A stretch of 64,000 nt of DNA from Kryptolebias marmoratus (GCF_001649575.2 NC_051437.1:11746003-11810002); one strand, 5' to 3'. Positions 45,036 through 56,440 are shown, counted from the stretch's first letter. Program-made: numbers and translations. Notes: generated by a model not told the origin, from the sequence alone.

Positions 45036-45889
45036 ACTGAACAAAAAATAGAATGCAACAACTCCAGATCACAGCTTTAGATATGCTGCCAGTAAAAAAT
45101 ACTAACCAAAAAATAACATCCACACTGCACAGGACAGCAGCGTGTATAAAGATTTCCTAAATCTCAGTGTGTTTTTGGGTCATCAAATTAAGTCAGACTT
45201 TACTGTGAATGAATGAAAGAGTGGTCTGAGATAAATGAGGAGCAGGATAAAGATGCAAAAAGGACAACGGTTGGAATACAGACAGTGGAAGTGGAAACAT
45301 GAAGAGTACAAAGCAAAGGCAAAAAGATAACGACATAAGATTGAGAGTGAAGACGTTGTGTTGCACAGGTGAAAGAGATTTGTAGATTTCAGTTTCTGGC
45401 AGGAAGTCAACAGAAGACAGATAGGAGGAACAGGAAGAGGCAAAAACACATAAAAAGCTTGGATTTTGTTACCCTTTTGTTCCCATTCGCTTACTTTTCC
45501 CCTTATTCCAACGAAGGTTTAGATGTAGAAACTGGAGACAAAGACGTGAATGCTCTGCCTTTTTCTTGTCACATGAAAGTAAACTGGAATAAACCTTGCC
45601 TGCCATGAAAGCAGGAAAAGATGAAGATCTCATCACTTGTCTCTTCTTCTGCACAATAATTAACCCGTTTAACAGACATAGCCTAAAGTAGTGTGGCAGT
45701 TAGTGCCTCATTTATTTCTGATTACCCAGGTTGCTGACAGTCTGCCGATTTCACATTCGATCATATTAAAATCAGGTCATAAAACCATTTGAAAAGGTAA
45801 CAATTTTTTAATAAAAGCAGATTATTCCCACCAAAACTGCAAAAATTAAAGATGTTTCTCTTTAAGTATTAATGAGTCCTCTTAGTGGG
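45036..45889. other. No gene seen; unique sequence
   Basis: Frames of 79 and 88 codons on opposite strands overlap at 45.2-45.6 kb and have no domain. The plus strand is purine-rich at 45210-45440, which keeps both frames open. Confidence 0.55.
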
Positions 45890-46185
45890 CTTTTTTGATT
45901 TAGCTTCCTGTTAAATTCCAAATAGATTTAAAATGTTTAAAATGTTTTCATTTGGCATACAAATCTCTCAGTGATGACGATCTATCATTTCTGACCAATC
46001 CTATTGTTGCATATTTATCCAATGGAGAAGTTTGCTCTCAGACTCCCAGTTTACAAACAGAATAGGATAAATTAGTCTCTATTGTTTTGGACCTAGTTTC
46101 CAGTTTTGGAAGACAGACATATTGTCTACCTTCAAACTGAGGTTTAAAACTTTGTTTTAAAGCTTAATAAAAGAGCCTTACCTTC
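45890..46185 (+). mobile_element. LINE reverse-transcriptase C-terminal remnant
   Basis: The DNA matches, with gaps and substitutions, the 3' end of the ORF2 coding region of a common teleost non-LTR retrotransposon. Recognisable words are TTTGGCATACAAATCTCTCA (equivalent to the LAYKSL protein block), GTGATGACGATCTATCATTTC, TGTTGCATATTTATCC, GCTCTCAGACTCCCAG (the LRS block), TTCCAGTTTTGG, and CTACCTTCAAACTGAGGTTT followed by AAAACTTTGTTTTAAAGC (STFKxxLKT block). Several stops and frame changes make it a dead 5'-truncated fragment. The clade, L2-like or a relative, is uncertain. Confidence 0.5.
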
Positions 46186-46489
46186 AAATAAGCTGTGTAG
46201 GGTTTGGGCTATTTCTGCATTATTAGGCCAAAGCAAATTCACTGTTTCATCAGTGTTTGGAAGGAAACTCAAATGTCTCTCTCTTGTTCTTATCAGACCA
46301 AGAGTGGTCAATTCATTAAGCTCTCCCCTTTCTCTGAACCCCAAAACAGCCATAAACTAATCACTTTTGTTGACTGTAACCAAGATTTACATGCCTGTCA
46401 TTAAGACGTTTTCCCAGTTTATTTTGGTGGTCATAACTGACTTTAACTTAGGAAAAGTCAGTGAAGTTAAGATCCAACTTCAGCCTCAT
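46186..46489. other. No gene seen; unique sequence
   Basis: Unique sequence between the LINE remnant and a CpG-rich block. Confidence 0.5.
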
Positions 46490-46690
46490 CACAGCCCAGT
46501 CGACTCGGACGTCCACCGAGTATCCATTCAGTCAGCATCGCACGAGAAAGAAGCAGCCGATCGTCGGGACATCTGGAACCGGCCCGAAGGTTCTGCTCAG
46601 CTCCTGCTGACTGAAAAAGTGTCCTGGAGTCGATACCTCTGGCCACTGTTCAGCAAATTGAGGCCTAAATTCCCATTTGGGGCTGAATGT
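46490..46690. other. CpG-rich block directly before the LTR-like element
   Basis: About a dozen CpGs occur within roughly 150 bases, for example in AGTCGACTCGGACGTCCACC and GCCGATCGTCGGGACATCTG, in a window where CpG is rare. The plus strand stays open as part of a 110-codon frame (46367-46699), with no domain I recognise. It contains a CCGATCGTCGG partial palindrome at 46557-46567. It may be internal sequence of the neighbouring LTR element, for instance coding or leader DNA, or a young insertion that has not yet lost its CpGs. Confidence 0.35.
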
Positions 46691-46696
46691 AGTGGC

Positions 46697-47330
46697 TGAC
46701 AAAAATCATCTCTTGGTAGGATAAAATCTCTGTGAGGATCTGGGTGTTTTTTTGTCCCCGCCCTGCTGGTGGTTTCAGTAACTCTCCCTCCCCAGCTGTA
46801 GCTGATTCACCTGACGAGCAGCACCTGCATTTAAGCCTCTGGCTGATTTCAGATCTTCGCTGGAGCATCGCGCCTTATGGGTCAGAGTCTGAGCCTCTAG
46901 GGTCTGACTCCAAGCTCACTGCTAAGCTAACGTTTCTGCTTTGTACTTTTTCCTCGCCTCAGGTTGTGTTTTTGACTCTCTGAAACCGCTTGCCTTCCTA
47001 AACCGATCCGCTGCACTTACCTGGTGAACCTACCTGTTGCTGGACCTCTGAACGCCTCTCCACTTGGACTGCCTCTGTTTACCTCTGCTTCGTCTCAGCG
47101 CTTCGTCATGCCTCGAACCTGTAAGACAAAGAACAGTTACTTACTTAAAATCCTACAATCTCTTCAAGCACGTCCAGTACCTGAGATTCGCCTTGCTCCT
47201 CCTTGCCGTTTCAGATTCTTCTGGTTGTCCCCTTCAGTTTTTGTGCGCACCTGTAAATGAAACCACTTTTTAATCCGTCTCAGTGTCTGGTTTTTGGTTC
47301 CGCTCTTCCAACTAACTCTGGTTTATGTCA
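46697..47330 (+). mobile_element. LTR-like element, fuller copy of the 34.4 kb family
   Basis: Bounded by TGACAAAAA at 46697 and TTTATGTCA ending at 47330, which are near-perfect inverses, as LTR termini should be. Inside, a GC-rich U3 with CCCCGCCCTGCTGG is followed by a CATTTAAGCC box at 46828, then CTTCGCTGGAGCATCG, a C- and T-rich R-U5 region, CCTGTAAATGAAACCAC and GTGTCTGGTTTTTGGTTCCG / CTCTTCC. From GGAGCATCG to the end it is about 468 bases, as in the copy at 34434-34935. No target duplication or primer-binding site is visible next to it, so it is probably a solo LTR. Gypsy-type is likely. The three frames inside are not genes. Confidence 0.6.
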
Positions 47331-50300
47331 GTCTCCAAACTTTCTGCTAATGCTTCAACTCCTCATTTCAATATGTTGGTACCAAATTCAAATATTCAGT
47401 AATTTTCATAACCTGCCATAACTTGTGATATATTTGGTTGTTCAATAAACGACACATAAAGGGTGCAAAACTTAATTCAGGTGTGTGTGTTTCAATATAA
47501 TTATCTTACTCTGAAGTGAAGAACTCATGGTTTAGGGTAACTTAACATTTTGAGACTGATAAACAGATAAATCCTAGATTTATATGATATTTCCCTCTGT
47601 CTGAGGGTGGTGCCCTTATATAATTTATGAACTGATAACAATTCATAATGTCTCCATATTTCATGTACCCTCCTACAGCTGCTATAGGTCTAAGCTGTTG
47701 ATGGACCTGATTAACCAAGCAAAAAGTTTTTTTTCAACTTCTCTTTATGGTTTTCTCTTTGTTTTGTTTTTTTGCTGGACTTCCAAAAACACTGAGCAAA
47801 CACAAAAACAAACTATACAAAGGACTGATAATTGCAATCACCCGCGATGGCTTTCTCTCCAGTTTATCAAACAAAGTTTGATACCATCCAGGTCTTTCAG
47901 ATTGCTGGTGCTAAGAGGACCTTGGGTTGAGCAGAAAGGTTTTATCTCACTCTGTCCAACGATACTTTCATTGACAACTCAGTACAGCTCTCCTGTAAGA
48001 CAAATAAAATAGTTTGTTAAAATACTTGATTAATTTCTGAGATAATCAATATTTTTTTAAGGTTTTATAATATCTTATTTCAGCAATGCATAATGTTTGT
48101 ACACATCTCCCCCCAAAAAAATTGAGATTCACTTAGGCTAGAATAAACTTTTTATGGAACAGTTGGTAAAAGATGATTTTAAGCCTCTTCATGTTATTCT
48201 GAACCAGCCATTCATGTTTTGCTTTAAAGTTCTTTAAACAATAGCTTCCTCTGCTACTTTTGTCATGGCAGCTAGCAAAATGCAATTAAATGAAATTGTG
48301 TGTCCTCTTCTACATGAGAACAGTGGTCCCCTCACCAATGTATTCTTTCTCTAGTTAAAAGTACTTGACCCAAATGTCAGTTTGGTATGAAGGCATGCAT
48401 TATTGCATCCCAAGTTTTAAATGATTAGCCTGTTGCTTTGCCAAACACAAATCAAATATTCATTTTATTGTGCTACTTTTTGTTTTTCTAAATCACAACA
48501 ACAAGCACGGTATTTTAAAGAAAATCCCTTAAACTTCACTGTGCCTTATACAAATTAATTGAATATGTTGTTTTGCCAAACTTAACCTGCTGGAGTAAGT
48601 AACAGCTGGTAATTTGATCAGGGAAAAAGTAATTACTTATATCCATCACCCTAAGTCCAAGGAGCAAAGCTGCTGAATTCATAAACATGCACATATGGTA
48701 GAGCCTTACCTTTAGGGAGATATGTACAGTATGTTTTCATTTGGAAAGAATTTAGCTCAAGCTCTAATGAAATCCCCCTGTGAATGCACAAAGCACAACA
48801 TATGGTCATTGTTCAACTCCTTACTCATAGTGATTTGCTTATCTTTAAATCCTGTCATATGATTGAAAGAGCAACCAAGGGCACCTTTGGTTGTGCATAT
48901 TTGGCTGTGTTCATGTAACCATTTCCCATCAGCTAAAGTTCAAGCAACCTCCTCAGAGCTCCCTGGAGAAACTCTAAAAACTTAGTGTATTCAACAGTAG
49001 ACTGAAGATCTCTTTGCAGCTCTCTGATTCTTTGTCTGAGGTGAGATAGCCATCATCTCTCTGTCCCTTCAAAAGGTTTCAGATTGTAGAGGCAGAACTG
49101 AATTAAATTGATCCTTTATATCACTGAGCTTTTTTTTTGGCCTATGAAATTCAATTTTTTTTCTTCCTTCATATTATGAAAAAACTTTGTGATATTGTGA
49201 GTCCGGTTTGTAATATAATAAAAGATAACCCTATCTTTTCCTGATAACGGACCTTGCAGTAAATCTAACGCGATGACTTAGTTAAAAAGAATTTCCCTGC
49301 CTGTTTACATTCTAATGATCCAATAAACAATGTTCAGAACATGAAATATTAACCACATTGTTTCCTGCGCTTAGCCAGCTCCAGTGTAATCATATGCTGT
49401 ATGAGGCATTATTGTCCCCATGGGTGCTCTTCAAACTCTTCCCCTTTTTTCCCCATCGACTCTGGTGCCGATGTGTTTATAGCATAATATGCCTAACATT
49501 GTAAATGCGTTCACATCTCCACAAACATTACACCCATAAAACACATTTTATGACAACATTACACTTTCAGGTATAGCACTTGAGGCAGAATGAACTATTT
49601 TAGACATACCCAGATGCTAGCAAAAAAAAGGTGAGGAAGAAAAGTATAAAAAGAATGCATTTTATAAAACAAAGTTCTTTAACAGCATCATCTTAGACCA
49701 CAGAAATATAATTAACTGGCCATGATACTCTTTACCTATTGACAGATCACATCTGTGGAGGATTGTGGGAGTAGAGGGGTGTTGGCTTTGAAAATTAGAA
49801 AATCAGGTGTGAACATTTGCGTAGATACAGAAGTACATGAAATATATGGTAAACTGAATAAGGAAAGTAAATTACTAAAAGGCATGGAGAGACTTAATAT
49901 ATATATGTGCCACTCAAATGAAAATGTTGTAGGCTAAATGTTGCACAAAATAACAAAACCCAATAATCTGCATGTATGTAACAGTAATCATTAAGATGTA
50001 AAAATAGCTAATCTCGCCGTATAAAATAAAGGTCATGAATAATACTGATTCAAAGCAGAAAATGATAATCAAAAACTAACAATAGTTGCTACCCCCAACA
50101 CAAAAGCATACAGCTACAGTGTGAAGATGTCTATTGCATTGCAGAAAAACTCTATTGAAGCTAGCATATGCTCATCCCTGTGCAGTGCAATACTCATTCA
50201 TTGTGTCTTCATGAGAGAAAAAAGAAGCATCCTTTTTTTAATTCAGTCCACAACTCAATCTTTATGTCATTCACGAAAAAGGGCAGGTTGTCAGAAATGC

Positions 50301-51069
50301 AACTGTGACAGTAGTTAATGGTCTTAGGAAGTCATAACTGGGAAGCTGGATTAATGAGAAAACCTAGCTAGTTTATATTTTTGCTTTAGCACAGAACACC
50401 ATTCTTTTGCTGCACATCCTTCTTCAGTGCTGACAATCTGACACTTTTCTCAATAAGGCAAATTCGCCAAAGGTCTACACTGCAAGACTTGTGAACCTGG
50501 TGCACTTCCCTTTGCATCACAAATCATCATAAAGTGTCTATTTTTAGATTGTAAGATTACTGATGTGATGAACTATATTTTAGGTAATATTTTCCTAAAC
50601 CTGATGGAGATTGTTGCCTAAATTATAGCAACTACTGTGTAAAAGAAATACAGCACTAAAGTATACACACAGACACACACACAAAACTGTCCAAGAGTAA
50701 TCTTGAACAAGTTTATGTGACTTATTTAAAGCATTTTTTCTCTTTGTTTTATTTAGGTGTTGCTGGTGCATTATGCCACCAGTACCAAAGCACACTTTGT
50801 ACCTTTGCATAAAATGACACAGACTTTAAAATGAGGGCATTATTTGATGCCTTCTGATGAGAACAAGTGGAGCAGATGCAGCAGTTAATCATGCAGATTA
50901 GCTGTTGGATAATTTCTATAGTCACACAATCCCTGGCAATAACAGAGAAGAAAAAGGGGCTACACTTGTTTTTTATCATAGCAGACACATCATAGTGCTG
51001 TTTTATGAATGAAACACATGCAGTTATAGCAAAAAATGTTTTGTTTGAAGCTAAAAGGGATGACTTTTT
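47331..51069. other. No gene seen; unique sequence
   Basis: Long unique stretch. Frames at 47698-48012 (104 codons) and 50749-51165 (138 codons, minus) are low-complexity or domain-free. A complex patch at about 49280-49450, with CCAATAAACAATGTTCAG (forkhead- and Sox-like words) and TTCCTGCGCTTAGCCAGCTC, may be conserved. Confidence 0.55.
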
Positions 51070-51086
51070 TATTATTATTATTATTA
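51070..51086. repeat. (ATT)n microsatellite, short
   Basis: Five to six ATT units. On the minus strand they give a run of isoleucine in a spurious frame. Confidence 0.9.
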
Positions 51087-51599
51087 TATTTTTACATATG
51101 TTGGTAATAGAGCTAAAACTTTCAATTTTACACACACCCTTGCAATTATAATGGGAAATTTTCAAAAAATGACAAATTATCAGTAGTTTCTAAGCAATTA
51201 CATTACATAAGACAATCATTTGATGTGGCTATGACGTGTTGTGACATGGGATTTAGTTTTCATTAACCTTCCCGTAGCTTTTGGGTCAAATGGACTTGAA
51301 GATAAAAGGGCTTCTTTTTCTCTCTTCAGTTATGAGGGCTTCAGGAGGGTTAAAGGTTTTCCTAGTCTGGTTAGTACTTCATCTGAATCTGTAGCTTTGT
51401 TGTGAAATAGCTCACTGTACAACACAGTGTACTGAACTTAGGGTTGTTGCACATTTTGTATACAACAGCAGGTGTATTTCCACGCTTGTGTTTGTATGCC
51501 TATGATTTTGTGATGAGTGGGTGCTTATGCATTCACTTCGTGCATGGAAATTGTTATTGTATTGCCTCCAGCTGCCTCAGAACAACATCAACAAAACCC

Positions 51600-51675
51600 A
51601 GTGTGCCCCCCACCCTCCTCCTCCCCCTCTCCCAAACACACCCACATGCACCCACACATGCACACACACATATAT
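51600..51675. repeat. C-rich and CA-rich low-complexity tract
   Basis: Runs of CCCCC and CCTCC pass into CACCCACACATGCACACACA. This explains three overlapping frames of 67 to 94 codons here. Confidence 0.85.
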
Positions 51676-51839
51676 TCCTGCTTCCCTTTAAGACATGAAC
51701 ACTGCTCCCCCTCTGGGTAATAGACACTCTTTCATTAACAGAGATATCAGGGCAAAAACAAGCATGACCCCAAGGAATCATGGGAGAGAGTGAGAGAGGG
51801 TGAGGTGTTGTAGTATCCTTCTCCATGCCTTTTCTCAAG

Positions 51840-52085
51840 TGGTCCTAATTACCCGGTGTCTGATGTCTCTCTCATCTCGTTGTCTGTTCTTCCCTATAGT
51901 TGAGTCTCAGCTCTTGGTGAGCTGAGACTCAAGACTGACCATGATGCTGTGCTGCTGTGCTGAATTCCACCACCTCCTCTGCTGGCACACTAATGCTCAT
52001 TAAATAGGACACTGGAGGGACCGGCCCTCGATCCTTATCTTCTGCCCTACATTTCTTTTTTCACTCTCATAGGACTTGATGAACT
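51840..52085. other. Complex island; possible conserved element
   Basis: Balanced, repeat-free sequence with TCCTAATTACCCGG, ACACTAATGCTCATTAAATAG and CCGGCCCTCGATCCTTATC. It contains the exact hairpin at 51900-51932. No frame of interest. Confidence 0.22.
51900..51932. other. Perfect 14-bp inverted repeat with 5-base loop
   Basis: TTGAGTCTCAGCTC, loop TTGGT, then GAGCTGAGACTCAA. The arms are exact complements with half GC, so a transcribed copy would be a very stable small hairpin. There is no T-run after it and no gene before it, so a terminator makes no sense in this context. Confidence 0.95.
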
Positions 52086-52489
52086 CCAGCCAGTTGAAGA
52101 TTAAATTTCCTCCAGCAACACCTGTCAAAACCCTACATCAATATGCTTTGACGGGACACTTCTCACTTTGTCACAAAAACAGTTGTGGCTTTTCTTACCT
52201 TGGTATTACACTTTTTTATTCTTACTCACTCTAATGACTGAAAAACTGAAGGTGTTTATTGCTGATTATTCAGCAACTGTGGGAAAAGTTTAAAATTGTG
52301 TCAGTGCTTTCAAATACTGATGTCTGAAATGTGGATTATTGGAAAAGAAATCCTTTAGCAAATATTAATAAAAGAAGACAACTACTCCAGTCCTGCCACC
52401 ACTGCAAGAGCTACTGTATAGTTTGATTTCCACCCCCTCCTCATTTTAGATTTCTACAAAAACAGGGGCCTAATTTGGTGTCTCTGGTG
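52086..52489. other. No feature seen
   Basis: AT-rich unique sequence. Confidence 0.6.
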
Positions 52490-52660
52490 TATTTCCTTAA
52501 GATAATTTACCACAGTCTCTTCAATTTATTCAGCTTCACTCAACAGCTTATATGCCCTGACCTGTCCTATCCAATTAGCCTAATTGGATGAATAATTTCC
52601 CATCTGTCAAACAGAGCACTCTTTCACCTGCAGGGTCACATTGATGTTAACCTGCACTTT
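52490..52660. promoter_or_regulatory. Possible enhancer with an ATTA-N3-TAAT palindrome
   Basis: At 52569-52589 the sequence ATCCAATTAG C CTAATTGGAT is an exact 21-base palindrome around one central base. It places two TAAT homeodomain cores in opposite directions, three bases apart, inside a repeat-free stretch that also has GAATAATTTCCCATCTGTCA and CATTGATGTTAACC. Paired homeodomain cores are bound cooperatively by homeodomain dimers, though the classical paired-class site has the cores the other way round (TAAT-N3-ATTA). Enhancer function is inferred. Confidence 0.3.
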
Positions 52661-53521
52661 GGCATAACGATACAAGAAACCACTGAGCAGAATATAAATG
52701 TAAAAAAGTTTGACACCGAACATTCCCTTCTTTCATGTGTAATGGCACTACAGAGAAGTTTCTGTCACTTGGTTTGTTTCCGGGAAGGGAAAACATACCC
52801 TTCTGCCTCCTGAACTGTTTGGATGACACCACATTGAATTCTTTTTCCTGTGTTGTATTTTCTAATACAGGACAGCCAATAACGTGGGTGTGCTTGGCCA
52901 TGAATTATAGATCTGTTGTTGGCACAAGGTGTGTGGATATGAACTGTGCATGCTGGGGCCAGATAAGGCCAGATTTATACCTTTAGCTGCCAGGAGCAGA
53001 CTGAGGAGCCAGCTCACAAATTATATGGAAATTGAGTTTGAGGGAGCTAATAAAACAGCCGTAGCACCTCCATACAAGGCAACATTCTCTTAGCATACAA
53101 TGCATGCCTGAAAGAGAAACATGTTTAAGTATTGCTGTGGCTCTTGATCAGCAAAATGACTTACTCTCTCATTGCTATTAGTAAATTAATCTATCAGTGG
53201 TGAAGGTCATAGGCACTTGAGAAAACATTTTGCTCTGAAAACAGATTCTGTGTCAGGACTCTGACTACCAATATTAAAGCTTTTCAGAGTGTCCATTACT
53301 CAAATGACACTATAAATTCCAAGTTTTGTTCAAATCATATATCATATTAGACATGGCATGATTTTCTTTAAATTTGTTTTTCTTTTGCACTTACTAATGT
53401 TGTTGCAACAATTTCAATAACTTGATTTACTGTTGCAGACCCTTAAGGTTTAACATTTAAAACTAAACTTTTTTAGATGCATCAAAGTTGATGTAGAGGT
53501 TCTGTTGAGATGTTAGGCCAG
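52661..53521. other. No gene seen; unique sequence
   Basis: Two complementary frames of 83 and 84 codons overlap at 52647-52986. Neither has a domain. The DNA there is moderately complex. Confidence 0.55.
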
Positions 53522-54697
53522 TACACAAAAGAGCAAAAACCAGTAAGCTGTTTTCTGATAGGGAGGTTTATCAAAGAGTGTTTTCAGGGCTCTGCTGTGT
53601 TAATGGGCTCCGGGGGAAAAATCAAGGAGAGTAGAATTTTAAACACATGAAGGCAGAGAGCCAAGATACAGATCTTTTGTCACTGAAAGTCACTTAAGCT
53701 GTCCTTATATCAACCTTAGGTCTGCAACATAACTTCACTGCACATGTTTACACCCAGCAAAAATTTGATTTCCCTAAATGGAGAAAAATAAATACAAGAA
53801 ATGGCTATTTTATGTTGTTAATTGGATACTGGTGTTTGAAATGCTGCAAAAAAACACTTTTGTTTTTTCAATTTTTTTTTGGGAGTGACATAATCCGGCA
53901 CCCATGTCTTGATAAGGAAGCATGTGAGACAAACTAGGAAACAAAGTGACAAGGGCCGAATGTAGTGATGTCCAATCCTGGTCCCAGAGGGCCACTATCC
54001 TGCATGTTTTAAATGTTTCCCTGCTCTTCAGCAGGTCTTCATTCTGTAGAAGCCTGTTAATCACTCAGTCATTCAAATCAGGTGTGTCAAAGCAGAAGAA
54101 CATCTAAAACATGCAGGATAGTGGCCCTCCAGGACCAGGATTGGACATCACTGCGTTAGGTTCTTGTCACATGGTTTCCTATTTTGTTTCATATGCTTCC
54201 TTATCCAGACATGGGTGCCTGATTATGTAGCTAAAATCATGGTGGTTCATGACTTTGTATTTTTCATTTAACAATAAACATTCACAAAAAAATAAGTTAG
54301 ACATTTTATTTTATGAGAAAAAAACAAAACAAAAACATGTTTTGCAGCATTTCAAACACCAGCATCCAATTAACAACATAAAATTAACATCATAAAATAC
54401 CTTGTATTTATTTTCTCCATTTAGGGAAATCAAGTTTTTGCTGGGTGTAAACATGTGCAGTGAAGTCATGTTGCAGACCTGAGGTTGATATAAGGACAGC
54501 TTAAATGACTTTCAGTGACAGAGGATCTGTATCTTGACTTGCTGCCTTCATGTGTTTAAAGTTCTACTCTCCTTGATTTCCACCACCACCACCCCCCTTC
54601 CCCTCCCCAGAGCCCATTAACCCAGCAGAGCCCTAAAAACACTCTTTGATTAACTCCCCATCAGAAAATAGCTTACTGGTTTTTGCTCTTTTGTGCG
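53522..54697. repeat. 1.18-kb long inverted repeat (palindrome)
   Basis: The left arm 53522-53962 is the reverse complement of the right arm 54154-54697. The outermost matched words are CACAAAAGAGCAAAAACCAG (53524) and CTGGTTTTTGCTCTTTTGTG (from 54677). Inner matched words include CATGAAGGCAG / CTGCCTTCATG, CTGTCCTTATATCAACCT / AGGTTGATATAAGGACAG, GTTTACACCCAGCAAAAA / TTTTTGCTGGGTGTAAAC and GATAAGGAAGCAT / ATGCTTCCTTATC. By eye the arms agree at about nine bases in ten, apart from an ~85-90-base segment present only in the right arm (about 54231-54318). The centre is a hAT-type MITE. Neither arm codes for protein. Confidence 0.93.
53963..54153. mobile_element. hAT-type MITE at the centre of the palindrome
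   Basis: Ends TAGTGATGTCCAATCCTGGT and, inverted, ACCAGGATTGGACATCACT. Subterminal AGAGGGCCACTATCCTGCAT faces ATGCAGGATAGTGGCCCTCC, and further in are TTTTAAATGTTTCCCTGCTC and ATTCAAATCAGGTGTGTC. This is a widespread short non-autonomous element of percomorph fishes. No 8-bp direct target duplication is seen. Instead the flanks GCCGAATG and CGTTAGGT are roughly inverse to each other, because the outer palindrome runs right up to the MITE ends. An 84-codon minus-strand frame crossing it is not a gene. Confidence 0.85.
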
Positions 54698-56440
54698 TTA
54701 TCACCAAGCTAATCTTGACTAGCTCCATTTCTATATATTTAATTCTCAGTATATTTAAAAGGCCTTGTTGATTTCAGTTTGTACAGCAGAGCTTCTGATA
54801 TGCGTGCTTGTTCTTTTTCTTTGTGGTTACTATAATGGTGCTGATTTATTTTGCAATGTTCTGTTCTCCACAAACTGAGCTCATTGTTTTGTCACTGATT
54901 TCAGTAAATAAACACTTAAATGTCCGTATTCTGTGTAAAAATAACTACATTCTATATAGTCTGTGTTTTTATGGTGTGTGGTAACATGATGGCAACTTCT
55001 ATCTCCTCTCCTCAGTCTCTCACAAACTCCTCTACAAGCTCATGGGCTGTAATATATTCACATGTGTTGTAGGGGTGGGCACTTCATGAAGAAGCATTGT
55101 TTTTACAATGTCTAAAGACCTCTCAGTGTGCACTCCACCTTTTGCCCACTTGACTGCTAAGATAACTTAATTCCCACCTATAAGCCTGATATATATGTAA
55201 ATATAGTACCATTCTTTAAAAGTAATTACAAAAGAATTCTTATTAGTTGAACACAATTATAATAAAACCTACATTTAAATTAATTAAAAAACATATACAA
55301 TAAATCTTTTTTTTACCTCAACATTTACAATGCCAAGTGTTTTTGTCTTAGCCATTTACAATAATTCTATAAATACAATATTTTCATAGTAAAAAACATA
55401 AATTGATAAGCCTAAGTATTGTCAGCAACCAAACCTGGATTCAATAAGACAACTGGCGCTAAGGCAATTGCATCAGACCTTTCTAAAGTCTGTGAGTTTT
55501 GAGTCAGAGTTTGTTCAGATCCAATTTATTCCCCTGTGTCTCCCAAATATCTACCTCTACTTCATCATTTCCTCTTTTTCAGAACTCTGTTACTACTCAC
55601 CTCTGCTGAACTGCTGACCTGGGGCACTTTATAAGCACTGGTGTATGAGCAAGGCTCTAACCCAGTCAATTGGCCAAAACAATTTGGTCCTTATTAAAAT
55701 TGTTCGAGATTTATTTTTGTCTCCCTTATCTATCTAGTTCACAACATAATGTCTGTATTCCCCTGACTTGTAATTCATCTTTTGACAAGTACTGTTTAAT
55801 GAGATAAACAATATAATTATTGTCTGTGAATAATTTGTTCTTGTGAGTCAAGATTTAAAATAAATTATTCAACAAAAAATGTGAGAAAACATGGTGCACT
55901 CAGGAGAACAATGGTAGCATGCATCAAGTGATTGCAGTTTGTTTTTAATAACAATAAGCAAGTCTACTGATAAATGTAGGGACTTAGGCAGTCTAATATT
56001 GCTATGATTATCACTACTGGTTTGATTTCTAGGGTTTTCTGGTCACACTTGTTAACTCAATTTGATATTGAATTACCAATATTTTGTAATGGTGATTATA
56101 TTAGCGGATATGCTGACCAAATACTTTTAGGAGAGCCAAAAGAGTACCACAATAAAATGTCTAACTTGTTTCCAACAACAAAGTCTTGTCCTTTTTACAT
56201 TAAGTTGTTGGGAGTTAGGCTAGTACACAGTATCTTACCTGCAGTGAATAACAATCAGTACAATCTCAGTTTAAAGAATCGGTGAAGAGTTTTCATGAAC
56301 TATTCAAGCTAATGTCTATTCAGAGTATGTCCCATTCAAGGCCAAATTTCAGCCATCTTAAACAACTCAAACTGAAAAATTTTAAAAAGGTTTATGCCTC
56401 TTTATCTTTACATGTGAGAGTTTATTACTTTGTCACCATT
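54698..56440. other. No gene seen; unique sequence
   Basis: AT-rich unique DNA. A 93-codon frame at 56004-56285 has no domain. GTAGGGGTGGGCA near 55068 resembles the start of some hAT remnants but could not be extended. Confidence 0.55.

Noticed and set aside
46367..46699. 110-codon frame before the LTR-like element
   Set aside because: No domain recognised. Its openness is recorded under the CpG-rich block, but not called a gene.
50749..51165. 138-codon minus-strand frame
   Set aside because: Runs through an ATT microsatellite (isoleucine run) and has no domain.
51900..51932. Rho-independent terminator
   Set aside because: No T-run follows, no gene precedes, and the DNA is eukaryotic.
53810..54064. 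84-codon minus-strand frame
   Set aside because: Reads across one arm of the palindrome and the hAT-type MITE.
55060..55090. hAT remnant starting GTAGGGGTGGGCA
   Set aside because: No extension, partner TIR or target duplication found.
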